Below, one piece after another: positions 36,507 through 48,440 of a DNA stretch of 64,000 bases. How positions within the stretch are numbered: position 1 is the first letter of the stretch; each line of letters begins with the position of its first letter. A model generated the notes under the pieces. That model was given only the letters and a program-made list of their open reading frames with translations, ran no database searches and was not told where the DNA came from. The DNA is from Cochliopodium minus (Eukaryota > Discosea > Himatismenida > Cochliopodiidae): positions 20,220-84,219 of the forward strand of contig JAMYWO010000002.1 in the NCBI GenBank assembly GCA_024220525.1, read 5' to 3'. A program made the position numbers and the translations under genes.

Positions 36507-38208
36507 ATGAGTAAATTTTTTATTGTTTTGATTGCATTATTTGCTTTGGTTCTTGCCAACAATGAATTGGTCCAACCTTTGGAAGGTATTGAATTTCTTA
36601 GCAACTTTCTCCCTAAATATGCTGGGGAAAAATATTGCCCAACTGGTAACAAAAAAAATTATTATTTCTTCCACTTTTGCTAATCAATTATTCTAGAGGA
36701 TGTATATAAGTAAGAGAATAACTTTTTAATCAAAGTTATTAATTTTGTACATTTTTAGATGGAAAAAAGCAATGAGATCTATCAAAGAAGGAAAAGCTTT
36801 AGCAGATTGCAGAATAGAAGGTGAAAAGAAAATTTGAATGAAAAATTAATTAATATATATTTTTTTTAAAAAACAGGAAATTGCGATTTGCTTCAAGAAA
36901 GAAACAAATGGAATAACGCACCAATCCAAATCAAATTATACATCACCGTAATTTGCTTTTCTGCAAATTCTTGCCCTGGAAATATGGATAGAACAAAGGT
37001 TGCAGCTCAAATCCTCCAAATCAATCAAGGTAAAAATATGAATTCACATCTTTAAAGTTTTAATTAAAATAACTATATTTTAGATTTCAATGGAACTAAT
37101 GTATCATTCTACTATGATGATAACTCTCTCCAATTTGTCATTGATTCAACCTATGCTGAAGTAAGAATGATCCTTTTATTTCTCATGCTTTTATTTTACA
37201 TGTTAATTTTGTTAAAAAGATTGCAGCATACAGCAGTCTCAACAGGTATGATCCTTTAAAATGATCCGAATAAAAAATGTTAACTTTTTCTTTTTAACAG
37301 TCTTTGGTATGTTCAATTGAATGCTTTGAAGAACAAATATGCATACAGACCAGCAGAATACCTCAACATCTTTGTCACCGGACAAAAATCAGGAAGCTCT
37401 GGTACCTTGCTCGGAATTGGAACCTTCCCATGGGATGCCGAAGCACCTACCAACACTGGAGGTTTGTGGGTAAATGCAAACTACTTTGGTGCAGGACAAA
37501 AGACTGCTGCTCACGAAATTGGACGTAAAAAATTTCAACATCTTATCTTTATACTTATTTATTATTATAGACAATGTTGGTTTGTGGCATACATTCCACG
37601 GTGACTCTGAAGTCAGATGTACTGATGCATGTTATGAAACGTATAAATTTTTTTTTCTATAAAATTTATAAATAATTATTTCTATTTAAAGTGTTCACGA
37701 AGATTCTGGTGATGATACCATCAGTAACACAGTCGGAGATTTCTGTGCTGATACTCCTGCACAACCAATGAACTACTACTGGTAATAAAATTTAAATTCA
37801 ATCTTTTCTTTAATCATTTCTCTTATCAATTTTTAGCTCTTATCCAACTGGAAGTGATTGCAAAGGAAACAGATATACTTTGTACGGAAACAACCCTGCT
37901 TTGATCAATAACTTTATGGCTTATACTCCTGATAACTGTATAAAATTCAAAAAAATTATATCCTCAATCTTGATTCTAATTTCAATTCAAATACAAATTC
38001 ACCACATTAATAGATTTTTTAATATTTTTTTTTTTTCCCTAGGCTATACTTCTTTCACTAATCAACAATCCATGAGAGCATCATGCTGGAGTAATTTCTT
38101 TTCATTTTCTTTTTGATTATTTAAATATTAATCACTTTTTTTTTTAAAAAAATAGTTTGTGATAGATTGAGCAAATGGGTTGATGGACAATGCCCTAACA
38201 ACAAATAA
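36507..38208 (+). CDS. Secreted M43 (pappalysin-like) metalloprotease A
   Basis: Twelve exons (36507-36645, 36697-36709, 36759-36820, 36877-37029, 37084-37160, 37220-37245, 37301-37524, 37571-37640, 37692-37781, 37837-37937, 38043-38090, 38156-38208) give 351 aa. A signal peptide (MSKFFIVLIALFALVLAN) is followed by a prodomain-like region. The zinc motif HEIGHNVGLWH (H228, E229, H232, H238) is split by an intron after the first base of the H232 codon. The Met-turn NNFMAYTPDNC follows. This is the HExxHxxGxxH signature of metzincins of the M43 family. Exon 2 is a 13-nt microexon. Many Cys suggest disulphides. A paralog lies at 58.1-59.6 kb. Confidence 0.9.
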
Positions 38209-38322
38209 ACAATCTTATTGTTCCTGTTTTTTGATTTTTCATCACAATATTAATTAAAGAAAATTTTCTTTGCATTTTTGTTTATATTTGCTATAAAAAA
38301 AAAATTGATTTTGATTATTAGA

Positions 38323-39325
38323 ATGGAAGAAAAAGTAGTAGAATTATTAAATGAATTCTCAGGGAAAGCTGGTATCATAATTAGAGATAGAACTGGAAAT
38401 TATTATTTTTCGAGGAATGAACATGAATCCTTCCCATCTGCAAGTATTATTAAATTGCATCTTTTATATGTCTTGAATAGAAAAATTGAAGAAGGAAAAT
38501 ACGATTATAAAACTATAATAAAGGTAAAAGAAGAACAAAAAGTGGGAGGCTTTGGACTGGTAACAATATTTGATGATGGATTGAATTTAACTATTAAAGA
38601 TTTGGTGATATTGATGATTTGTATTAGTGACAATACTGCAACAAATGTAATCTTGGATTTGATTGGAGGATTTGAGGTTTTAAATGAAGAATTTATCAAA
38701 GCAGGATTCACAAATACCAAATGTAAAACGTTAAATATTAAAATGTTCAATTTTAATTTCTAATTAATTTTAGTTCAAAGGAAAATGTTTGATTTTGAGG
38801 CCAAAAAAAAAGGATTAGTAAAAAATTTTTTATTTACTTTTTTATTCATTAATAAACTTTGCAAAAAAGGATAATTATACCTCACCAAAAGATGCTCTCC
38901 TGGTTTTGGAAAAATTAACAGAAATAAAAATGTTGAACGAAATTTTAAAAAAACAAGTTTGTAACAATAAGCTCCCTTTATACTTTGATCGTAAGATCGA
39001 CTTTGCTCATAAAACAGGTAAACTACTAAACACTCTTCCCACAATTTCATCAATTTTTTTTTTTTTTATTAATCACAGGAGACAACCCTGAATGTGGTAG
39101 ATTTCTTTTTTTTTCAATTTGAGAATTCAATTTTATTTTCTTTGTTTTTTAGAACATGATGTGGGAACATTGTTTTTCGAAGATAGAAAGGTGGACATTG
39201 TTTTATTAACTGGGAAAACTTCGAATCGTGAGTGCGTAATTCTCCACAATAAAATAGGGGAGATAGTTTACAATAATTACAAGAAATCAAAAGAATTTTT
39301 TAATCAAAATAATGAAATGAAATAA
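38323..39325 (+). CDS. Class A beta-lactamase-fold serine hydrolase
   Basis: Five exons (38323-38722, 38774-38817, 38870-39017, 39079-39096, 39153-39325) give 260 aa. The active-site motifs of class A beta-lactamases and penicillin-recognising enzymes are all present: SxxK (SASIIKL, Ser41/Lys44), SDN (Ser102-Asn104) and KTG (AHKTG, about residues 196-198). The usual omega-loop glutamate region reads MFDFEAKKKGL. There is no signal peptide, so it is probably cytosolic. Four introns, one exon of 18 nt and base composition like its neighbours show that it is a resident eukaryotic gene. Bacterial origin by old transfer is likely but inferred. Substrate unknown. Confidence 0.85.
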
Positions 39326-39546
39326 ATAAAATTTTTTGTTTTTTCCGAAATCATATCTTTAGATAATCTTTAAAATCTACAGTACCCAAGTCAAGATTCA
39401 ACTAAAAGATTTAGAGTTGAAACAAAATCATACCATTCTCTCTGGGAACGGTATTATCCAGATTAATTTTGTGTTGGAGAAATTTTGAAGAAAAAATTTT
39501 TAGAACAAAATTAATCATTGTTTCAAAAAAAAAAAAAAAATAGTGA

Positions 39547-40674
39547 ATGGATAACAAAAAAGAAACATATAAAGATATCCATTCTAGTTTAACTAGTGGT
39601 GTGGAAAAAATAAATGAAGAAGAGGAAATGAATGTAAGTTGGAAAGATGTGGATTGGAATGAGGCAAAATCCAATGCCGCACAGATAATGATTGAGAAAG
39701 AAAAAGAGATATCTCAAAATTTGGATTGTGGTAAGATCCATCATTATTTTTTTGGGAGGATAATTATAATAATATCACCACAAGAATATATATTTGGTTG
39801 AGAATTAATATATCGCTTTATAATTTTAATTTAAACAAATTCAAATTTTAAAAAGAGGATTATGTTAAGAACGCATCCAAATACTGGGAAAAATTCTTCA
39901 TTAGCAATGAAAACAAGTTTTTCAAAGAAAGGAACTACTTTTTGAGGGAATATGCTTACTTGCGCCCAGAAAACTGCAAAGAAATGATCTATGGAATGGA
40001 ATGTGGATGTGGGACTGGATGTTCTGTGTTTCCATTAATTAAAAGCAACAAAAACATACATTATCACGCTTTTGACTTTTCTCCTAAAGCTGTAGAAATG
40101 GTGAAGGTAAAGATTGTTTTTTTTTAAAAAAAAACTTTATTTTTTTTTTTTTAAATAAAAATAATTATCAAATTACAAATATGAATTTAATAATTTTTTT
40201 TTTTTGAAGAAAAACGAAGAATATAACGAGGAAAGAACCTATGCATTTGTTGCAGACCCATCAAACGAAGACTTCAGAAACGAGGACATAAAAGACAACT
40301 ACCTCGACTTTGCCACCATGATCTTCTTCTTGTCCGCCATCGCCCCCGACAAAATGGAGGCTGCCCTCAAGAGAATCAAACAAAAGATGAAGCCTGGCTC
40401 CTTTGTCATCGTGAGGGATTATGGTCTCTATGACATGACTCAAATGAGGTTTGTTTCTAAGAAAGGAACTAGAAAATTGGGCGAGAACTGGTATGTTAGA
40501 GGTGATAATACAAGCTCTTATTTTTTTTCAGTTGAGATGATCCAGCAGCTTTTCGAGAGTTGTGGCTTTGTCACTGAGGAGTGCAAGTACGACACTCGCG
40601 AGCTTTTTAACCGTAAGAGAAAGATCAAGATGTATAGGGTTTGGATTCGTGGAATTTTTAGGATCCCAAATTAA
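39547..40674 (+). CDS. METTL2/6/8-type tRNA m3C methyltransferase
   Basis: Three exons (39547-39730, 39856-40106, 40210-40674) give 299 aa. It has an N-terminal tract ending in ASKYWEKFFISNENKFFKER, an AdoMet motif (YGMECGCGTGCSVFPL), and the family block VRDYGLYDMTQMRF followed by NWYVRGDNTSSYFF. Family members make 3-methylcytidine at position 32 of tRNAs. A Cys-rich variant of the GxGxG motif (ECGCGTG) is normal in this family. No targeting peptide is obvious. Confidence 0.9.
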
Positions 40675-40936
40675 ACAAGAGTTTATGTTAAAACTTTAAT
40701 ATTTAAAAAAAAAGCTCCAACCAATTCTTGTTGTATGTGAAATAAACCAAAATTGGTCGAACAAACTTTATACTGGAGATAGAATTTTGTTTTATCCAAA
40801 AATTTTTTTTGATACTTTAGGAGTTTTGAAACTTTACCTCTTGTTTTATTCGAGTTTACTTAGATTTAAATGATATTTGTTTTTATTTATTAATAAAAAA
40901 ATAAAAAAAATAAAAAAATTGGAAATTACTGAAAAA

Positions 40937-42516
40937 ATGAAAGAAGAAAGAGAATTTGATAAATTAGAATTTCTCATAGAATTACAAAATGAATATTATG
41001 GAGATAATTCTTTTGGAGGAGAGGAGATATTGAGGGATGCATTGGAGAAAAAGGATTTTTCTTCATTGAAAGGTAAAATAGATATTCATTCAAGATCCTT
41101 GCAAAATTTTTAATTTATATTATAATATATATAAATTGAATATAAAAAATTAAAAATTAATATTTTCTATTGAAAGATAATTTTGGTAGAACACTACTTC
41201 ATAAAGCATTTATGAACAAAGAGAAAAAGCATGAAATAGAAAAGATAAGATTTTTGATAGAAAACAAATGTGAATTGGATAGAAAGGACTCTTTGAAACT
41301 AACACCCATTCATATTGCTTTCTGTATTGATGGAGAATATCCAATGAAAGTGCTGAAAGAATTTCCCTTGGAAGAAAATATAATGGATACACAGGGGAAT
41401 ACAATATTACAAAATGCTTGCAAATATAATCAAAATTTTGACGTGATTAAATATTTGATCAATGAAAAGCAAGTCATTAAAAATGATCCCCACAAACAGT
41501 TTGTTGCACTTTTGTCTGCCATTGAAAATAATAAGAACCAGGAGATAATAAAATATTTAATTGAAGAATATTTAAATTGTGGTTTGAATCAAAGAACTAT
41601 TTCACATGAAACACTACTTCATGTTGCTTGTAAAAACGATAGGAATTTAGAGGTGATAAAGTTTTTAGTTGAAAAAAAATCTGATACCAACCTTATTAGT
41701 AAGCATGGAAGGAAACCTTTGTGTGAAGCTCTTATGCATTCACAAGATATAAAAGTTATTGAATATCTTCTACACAAAACTTCTTTTAAAAGTGAATTGG
41801 ATTATCAATCTACCTTTCTTTACTGTATTCACAACCACAATCTAGATGTTGTTCGATTTTCTTTAGACCAGTGCGATCCAAGCATATATTCTAGTTTTTA
41901 TGATAATGTTCAGATTCTTTTCCAAAATAAAAATGTTGAAATTCTCAAGTTTTTGGTTGAAAAAAAAAACTTTGATTTGAAATGGACTGATCCCGAAAAT
42001 GGAAACTCACTTTTTAGCTTCTTTTCTCGCTGCAATATTATAAATGTTGATTGTTTCAAATATCTTCTTGGAGAACACAATTTTGATTTGAATGAATTAG
42101 ATCAAATTGGTATTTCGTCTCTTTTTCTTCTCGTTAGTAATCCTGACATCCTATCTTTTTTGGAAGAGTTTTTGATCTTATCTTTGTCTAGTGGAGCCAA
42201 TTTTAATTTGGAGGTGCATGGATTTAGTGGTGTTGAGACTCCTTTAACTAAGTTGAAAAATACTTTAGAAAGAGAAGGTAAGGACGAATTAGTAGAAAAA
42301 GTTGAAAGAATTTTTGAAAGTTATGAGAAAGGAACTCTATGGAATATTGATAATCACCGTTTCTTTTCAAACAAATTGAAATTTATTATTTTTGAGTTTA
42401 TTATTTCTTTGAAAGCAATTTCCCAGCAGAAATACGGAATCAAGTTTCCTAAATACCTTGTTTTTGAGATTATCAAAAACATTGTTTCTAATAATCTTTT
42501 CTCTTTCAAAAAATGA
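40937..42516 (+). CDS. Ankyrin repeat protein
   Basis: Two exons (40937-41072, 41177-42516) give 491 aa. At least eight ankyrin-type units are visible, such as GRTLLHKAFMNKEKKHEIEK, ETLLHVACKNDRNLEVIKFL and GRKPLCEALMHSQDIKVIEY. The last 70 residues (FFSNKLKFIIFEFIISLKAI and KFPKYLVFEIIKNI) form a separate helical tail reminiscent of F-box- or PRANC-like ends, so a ubiquitin-adaptor role is possible but not shown. No catalytic domain seen. Confidence 0.78.
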
Positions 42517-42589
42517 AGTGAGAAGAAATAATCGAAAAAAAAACAGTTTAATAAAAATAAAAACGAAAATACTTTGGATAAAAGTTTAA

Positions 42590-44741
42590 TTATTTATTTT
42601 GAATTTTCCCTAATTTGGAAATAGGCTTGACACCCAACAAGGACAAAGAAACCTGAAGGGCATTCCTAACGAGGAAGCACAAACGAAGGCGGAACAACTG
42701 TTGTTGAGGATCATCGCCCTCCTCAGAAAGGACCCTACACTTGGAATAAAAGGAGTGAAACTGATAAGCCAAGTTGTAAGCGTACTCACACAAAAAGTGA
42801 GGTTGCAAAGAAGATTCCACTTCGAGAAGAATGTCTCTGAAGGGGAGCAAAGCAATCAATAAATCTCTTTCTTCGGCTACGAGAGGTCTGTTGATTAGGG
42901 AGGTGAGTGGTTGGTTCACGAAGGTTCCGTTATTTTCTTGGAAGATTTCCAACAGGTTTTTTTTGTTTTCTTCTGTTAAGGAAGTTTCTTTTTTTGAAGA
43001 ATTTTTTAAATGGTAAGTGAAAATAAGAAATGAAAAGAAAAAAAAGAAAAAAAAAATTGTTTCAATTAAAAGATTTAATAAATAAAAATAAACAAATTGT
43101 AACAAATAAATTCTTTTAAAAAAAAAATAAGGAAAAATTCCTATAATAAACAGAAAAATTAATTAAAAATCAACTAAAAAAAATTAAATACCTTGTACTT
43201 TTTCTAGGATCGAGTTGATACGGGCATAAGCGTAGTTGATGTAGAGGCAGGTATTACCCTTGAAGGAAAGCATCTCGCTGAAAGAAAATACGAAATCGGT
43301 GGTTCTTTTGTGAGAAAGGTCAAAGTATTTCAGAGATCCCACTCCCAAGTCTTTGGCGAACTCCTTGATTGTTTCTTCATCAATATCTATTTTTTAATAA
43401 AAAATGGATAAAATAAAATAAAAAAATAAAAAAATAATAAAATATAAAAAAATAAAAAAAATAAAAAAATAAAAAATAATAAAAAAATAAAAAATAATAA
43501 AAATAAATTAATAAAAAATAATAAAAATAAAAAATAGTAAATAAAAAAAGTAAAAAATTTTTTTTTTTTTTTTATTTTGTTTACTCTCAAGCCCTTTGAG
43601 GGTGGTGTGTGCTTCTTCTATGCTTTTGTCAACCAATTCCGAAAGGAGAAGATCTTTGTCAATCCCATGTCTGCTGCTTAGTTTCTAAGATTTTTTAAAA
43701 TTTTTTTTTTATTTTTTATTTTATTTATTAATTTTTTATTTTTTTTATTTTTTAATTTTATTTTTTATTTTATAATTTTATTTTTTATTATTTTTATTTA
43801 AATTTTTTATTATTTTTGGTATTTTATTATTTTATCATTTTTTTTTTTTGTTATCATTTTTTGATTGATATTTTTTATTTGATATTTTTTATTTTTTTAT
43901 TTTTTATTATTTTTATTATGTTAATATTTTTTTTTTGATTTTTTTTTTAACTTTTTTGTTGCTATCCAAAACGACACCAAAGGCAGCGTGCTCTATTTGT
44001 ACTGGCTTGTCTTTGGCCCAACCAGCATTCTCTGCAGTCTTGAAGACTTGGTAGAAATGAGGCGACTGTGAATTGTCTACTACATAAATCACTCTGTCCA
44101 CTTTTTCTTCTTCGATCTAAAATATTAAAAAATAAAAAAAATTTTAAATGAAAAAAAACACAAATAAAATAAAAATGAAAAAATAAAAATTTAATATAAA
44201 AAATAAAAAATACATTAAATAAAGAATGATTAAAAAAAATTATTAAAATTAAAATGAAAAAAAAATAACATCAATAAAAAATAAGAAATATAAATTAAAA
44301 AAATAAAAAATAAAAAATAAAATAAATAAAAAATAAAAAGTAAAAAATAAAATTAAAAAAATAATAAATGAAAAAATAAATAAATAAAAATAAAATTTGA
44401 ATAAAGAATATAATAAAATAAAATAAAAATAAAAATAAATGTTAAATAATGAAATAAAAATATCAATGAAAATTTCATAAAAATGATGAAAAATAAAAAA
44501 TAAAAAATATTAATACTCTATATTTTAAGGCAGCCAAGTCGGTAGTTCCATACAACCAAGTACCATCTGTCTTTTCAACTAACAAAGGATAATTGATGCC
44601 AGAAACTTCGACGAATTTGACTCCATCAATGCCTTTAATCAACAATTGTTTTTCTTCTAAACTTTTTAGCATTTCTGGAATGTATTTCGCGTATTTTGAT
44701 TCTCCCCACTCTTCTACTTCTATGTCCAACAACTAATTTAT

Positions 44742-44779
<38 letters not shown>

Positions 44780-45641
44780 GATTAATAAAAATGATTGATT
44801 TTTTTAAAATTTAAAAAAAAAGATTAAAAATTAAAAAATTGAAAAATTAAAAAATAAAATGATTAATAAAAAATGATGATAAAAAATGAGAATAAAAAAT
44901 AAATGAAAAAATATTTAAAATCTTTAAAAATAAAAATATAATAAAAAATCAAAAAAATCAAAAAAATTCATTTTATTCAAATAAAATTATTCAAATAAAA
45001 TTATTAGAATAAATTTAGAATAAAAAATTAAAAATTAAAAATTAAATTTAAAATTAAAAATAAATTTTAAAAAAACTATTAAATATTTCAAATAAAATTA
45101 AAATTAAAAATTTCAAATTAAAAATTAAAAAAAATTTAAAAAATTAAAAATATTGAAATATAAAATATTGAAATAAAAAATATTGAAATAAAAAATTCTT
45201 TTACCTTATAAATAGAATTAAAGTCTTTTCTACTAACATCACAAACTTTCTCCCATATTCTCTTAGTTTCGGGATCATTTTCTCTTTGGAAAGCGTACAA
45301 GAGCCTGTCCACTCTCTTCTTGAACTCTTTATCTTCAGCAGCCTTCTTCTTTGCCTCTGTGTACATTTCTCCAAGTTTGGAGACTTCTGGAATTGATTGA
45401 TCATAAATAAAGCTTTCGTTTCGATCGTAAGCATTGGTGATTACCTTATAAACATTTAAAAATTTTTTATTTATTTTTAAATTCTTTTTTTATTCATTTT
45501 TATTTTTTAAATTAATTTTTTATTTATTTTATTTATTTTATTTTTAAATTACCTTTTTTATTTTTTATTCTAAATAATTTGAATTGAATTTTTTGTTTTT
45601 ACCATGGCTATGGGAGTTCCATAGTCTCCTACATGACTAAT
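42590..45641 (-). CDS. ARGRS: Arginyl-tRNA synthetase, 5'-truncated
   Basis: Seven exons (45641-45603, 45444-45205, 44732-44517, 44116-43952, 43684-43585, 43386-43192, 42972-42590) give 446 codons in frame to the stop. The first readable exon is ISHVGDYGTPIAM, the HVGDxGT motif just after the HIGH region of class I ArgRS. Then follow IWEKVCDVSRKDFNSIYK, DGTWLYGTTDLAALKYR, a KLSSRHG (KMSKS-like) loop and the DALR anticodon-binding domain (CEYAYNLAYQFHSFY). The N-terminal domain and HIGH motif are missing. Upstream lies an unrelated importin exon, so the gene is cut at a break. Introns reach about 470 bp and are full of A/T repeats, with AAT trinucleotides at 44746-44772. Confidence 0.85.
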
Positions 45642-45654
45642 CTTTAATATGTTA

Positions 45655-45780
45655 ATATTATTCAAGGAATTTTTATTTATTTTTTTTATTATTTATTATT
45701 TTATTATTTTATTATTTTATTATTTTATTATTTTATTATTTTATTTTATTATTTTATTATTTTATTATTTTTTATTTTTA
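45655..45780. repeat. ATTATTTT-type repeat at a suspected chimeric junction
   Basis: Tandem ATTATTTT/TATTATTTT units fill the space between the ArgRS fragment and the importin-alpha fragment. Such DNA is a classic site for false joins or slippage. Confidence 0.8.
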
Positions 45781-45781
45781 C

Positions 45782-45910
45782 CAGGAGTCAAGATGGAAAA
45801 GTTTTGGCTATCTAGGTGTTTGAACGCTTTTTCTACCAACCCTGCTTCTATAATTTGCTGCAACTCAATGTTGTTAGTGTCGGAAAGATAAGACAGAGCC
45901 CACATGATGT
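45782..45910 (-). pseudogene. Importin-alpha ARM-repeat exon, orphan fragment
   Basis: One exon of 43 codons reads DIMWALSYLSDTNNIELQQI followed by IEAGLVEKAFKHLDSQNFSI and LTPG. This is the highly conserved armadillo pattern of importin alpha (WALSYLSD, then VIEAG, then LTP). It has a good acceptor (TAG) and a good GTAAAAA donor, and ends in phase 1, as expected before an exon starting with the ALRxIGN motif. The next exon downstream belongs to ArgRS in phase 0 and would give an immediate stop if spliced. So this is a fragment of another gene, whether from misassembly or genuine rearrangement. Confidence 0.75.
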
Positions 45911-45984
45911 CTATCATAGAAAAATAAATAAAAAATAAAAAAGACTGAATTAAAATATAAAAAATAAACAATAAAAAATTAAAA

Positions 45985-46130
45985 ATTAAAAAATAAAAAA
46001 TAAAAAATAAAAAATAAAAAATAAAAAATAAAAAATAAAAAATAAAAAATNTTTATTTTTTATTTTTTATTTTTTATTTTTTATTTTTTATTTTTTATTT
46101 TTTATTTTTTATTTATTATTTATTATTTTT
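45985..46130. repeat. Inverted 7-mer repeat around an assembly N
   Basis: AAAAAAT units run up to a single N at 46051, and then ATTTTTT units, the exact reverse complement, run away from it. The pattern is that of a scaffold join between two contigs that both end in the same simple repeat. The genes on both sides are truncated. Confidence 0.9.
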
Positions 46131-46195
46131 TATTTTTTTTTTTTACCTTTTATTTTTATAATTTGTTCAGTGTTTTACTTTTTACTCTTTGTTAG

Positions 46196-46911
46196 TTTCT
46201 CAGATGATACCCAACAGAACAGACTCCTTTTGCAGACGGAGATGGTCGCTACTCTTCGATGACAAAAAGCCCGCCAAAAAAATCACCCCAAAAAAAAATA
46301 GACCAAAAAAAACCGCCAAAAAAAAGCCCGCCAAAAAAGATTTGGATCCCAACCGCCCAAAGCGCAAATACACCAAACGAAAAAAATCAATTGAAGAAAA
46401 AGATGTTTCTTTGGAGGAGCTTTCTTGCGAAGGCACACCAAACAAGAGAACTAAAACTACCAATAATTTTATTAATGGGAATATTTTTTATAGTGAGAAC
46501 AATTTTAATGTTGAGAATGATAATCGTAACAATAATTTTAGTATGGACAATAATATCAATACTACCATTAATAATATTATTGAGAACAATCACAATAATA
46601 ATGATCTCAATAACCTTAATAACAATCACAATTTTTTTAGAGATCCTAACAATTTTATTCTTAACAACAACGCGAACAATATAAATGAAAACAACAACTC
46701 AAATAACAACCACGTTCTTTTTCATAACAGAGAAGAGATCTTGGTTGACAACAATATCACCATTAACAACAATCATAACAATGTTAATAACAAGAATATT
46801 TATTTCAATCCAAACAATTTTGGGCAAAACAACATCATTGAGAACAAAAATTTTGATGCCAAGGAAGATGACAATGTTCCCATCAAAAAAATAAAAGATG
46901 AACCTAATTAA
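46196..46911 (+). CDS. Myb-like DNA-binding protein, 5'-truncated, Asn-rich
   Basis: The readable part is one last exon of about 238 codons. It opens with the end of a Myb/SANT repeat (VSQMIPNRTDSFCRRRWSLL), the recognition-helix segment. A Lys/Pro-rich basic stretch follows (PKKNRPKKTAKKKPAKK) and then a long Asn-rich, disordered region (for example NNHNNNDLNNLNNNHNFF). Earlier Myb repeats must lie in exons lost beyond the N at 46051. Asn-rich tails are common in amoebozoan transcription factors. The in-frame ATG at 46204 is inside the repeat and is unlikely to be the true start. Confidence 0.72.
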
Positions 46912-46955
46912 AAAATTTTGTATTTATTTTTGATTAATTTTGTGTGCGAGGGTTG

Positions 46956-47926
46956 TTAATTTTGATGACAAACAAGATTGGAAGGAAGGATTGAGCTCGG
47001 ATCATTAACAAAAATGGGAAAGCAAATTTTTATTGACATAGATTGAAAATTACTCACAAATCCATACATCTTTTGTCCAGCCAATACAGGAATTTTTTTA
47101 GCAGTGAAAATATACTCGTGTTTAGTTTCGTTGACATTCTTGTTAAAGAAACTGACTGTAGCGAGGGTATTTTCTTTGTCACTGAAACTTCCTTTGTGAA
47201 TGTAAAAGCTTATCGTTCCATTTTCAGAGAAATTTTTCTTTTTTTCCAAAACTTTTCCTTGACGACTAGTTGTATAGAACTCTCCATTTTTATTTGTATT
47301 TTGATAATATCCAAATCTATACCTAAAAAATAAAGAAATAAAGTTTTTTTTTTCTTTTTTAATTTATTTTTTTTACTCATCTGAACCAAAAGGGGAATGC
47401 TATAAATAAAAAGTGAATTAAAAAATGAGAATTTTTTTTTTTTAATTTACTCCACGTAACTCAGTATTTTGAAAAGCAACACCCAAAGCGATATTACTAG
47501 TAAAGTATTTTAATATTTTTTAAATCAAAAAAAAAAAAGAGTTTACGTTGGTACAATATCAATTTGAAAAGGATACAAAACTCCTTCGAGGAGATGTTGT
47601 TTGGTAAGAACACAACCCCAGTCACCATTTTTCTCATCTGTTAATATTTTTTTATCTTTCCCATACACTTTATAATTTCCAAATAAATTTCTTTGATCCC
47701 ATTCTATGAAAGATGAAAGGAATAATTCTTTCCAACTCTTATTTTCTTTCGATAATTTCTGGATATTTAACAATTGTTTGACATATAAACTCCAAAAGAT
47801 CTCATCTTCTTTCAACATGAAAAAAAAAGTCTTGCATACCTTGGATATTATATAGAGATATTCTGAATCCAACTTTGATAGAATCAACCTCCATATATTT
47901 TTTTGGAAAGAGGTGAATTCATTCAT
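46956..47926 (-). CDS. F-box protein with possible SPRY-like C-terminus
   Basis: Four exons (47926-47547, 47496-47451, 47399-47377, 47322-46956) give 271 aa. The N-terminus is an F-box (QKNIWRLILSKLDSEYLYII followed by SKVCKTFFFMLKEDEIFWSL), which binds Skp1 in SCF ubiquitin ligases. The C-terminal half is beta-rich (RFGYYQNTNKNGEF, NGTISFYIHKGSF, GQKMYGFVSNF) and resembles a SPRY-type substrate-binding domain, though weakly. Exon 3 is only 23 nt. Substrate unknown. Confidence 0.72.
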
Positions 47927-48031
47927 ATTTTCCTTTGAGATTTCTTAAACAAATAATAAAATTGAAAATGAGTTATTAATAAGAAAGTTTCATGAAATAC
48001 CCATTTTTTTAATTTTCTTTTATTTCATACC

Positions 48032-48214
48032 TCACAATTGTTTATTATATTTCAATTCCATCTTTATATTCGATTTTCCATCCACTGCATGAGTAGATTT
48101 GTGATATTTTTTATAAAAATTGCAAAAATCTTGAATTAATCGAAATTTCTGAGCATCAAATTTTTGAGTTCTGTTTATAAATGAGATCATTTCAAGTATA
48201 ATGCTCAAAATCAT
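48032..48214 (-). CDS. Small uncertain ORF, 60 aa
   Basis: An isolated frame with partly coding-like composition (QKFRLIQDFCNFYKKYHKST, then HAVDGKSNIKMELKYNK). I could not splice it in frame to the F-box gene downstream. It may be a small gene, a relic or chance. The rest of 47927-48440 shows nothing else. Confidence 0.25.
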   Translation of the reverse strand: MILSIILEMISFINRTQKFDAQKFRLIQDFCNFYKKYHKSTHAVDGKSNIKMELKYNKQL

Positions 48215-48440
48215 GGTGATTACTGTATAATTGAAATCACTTTATCTTTATAAAGCATTCAAATGATTTTACAAAAAAAAAATTTATAGGTGCTCATTAT
48301 GCCCGAGAATAACATATCTTAATTAGAAAGAAAAATATTTTATTTTTTGTTTTAATTTCGATGCGATTCTTGGTTTTTTACTGTTTGCTCGATAAAGTTT
48401 TTAAAAGAAATTTCAATTTTAAATTTGAATAATTTATTTT

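Noticed and set aside
43387-43590. Hydrophobic Phe/Leu-rich ORF
   Set aside because: It is intron DNA made of A/T repeats; such runs code for Phe, Leu and Ile by composition and have no coding character.
44746-44775. Possible regulatory AAT repeat
   Set aside because: A short trinucleotide run inside an ArgRS intron; nothing beyond a microsatellite can be supported.
45603-45910. Reading importin and ArgRS exons as one fusion gene
   Set aside because: The exon phases conflict (1 versus 0) and the joined frame stops at once.
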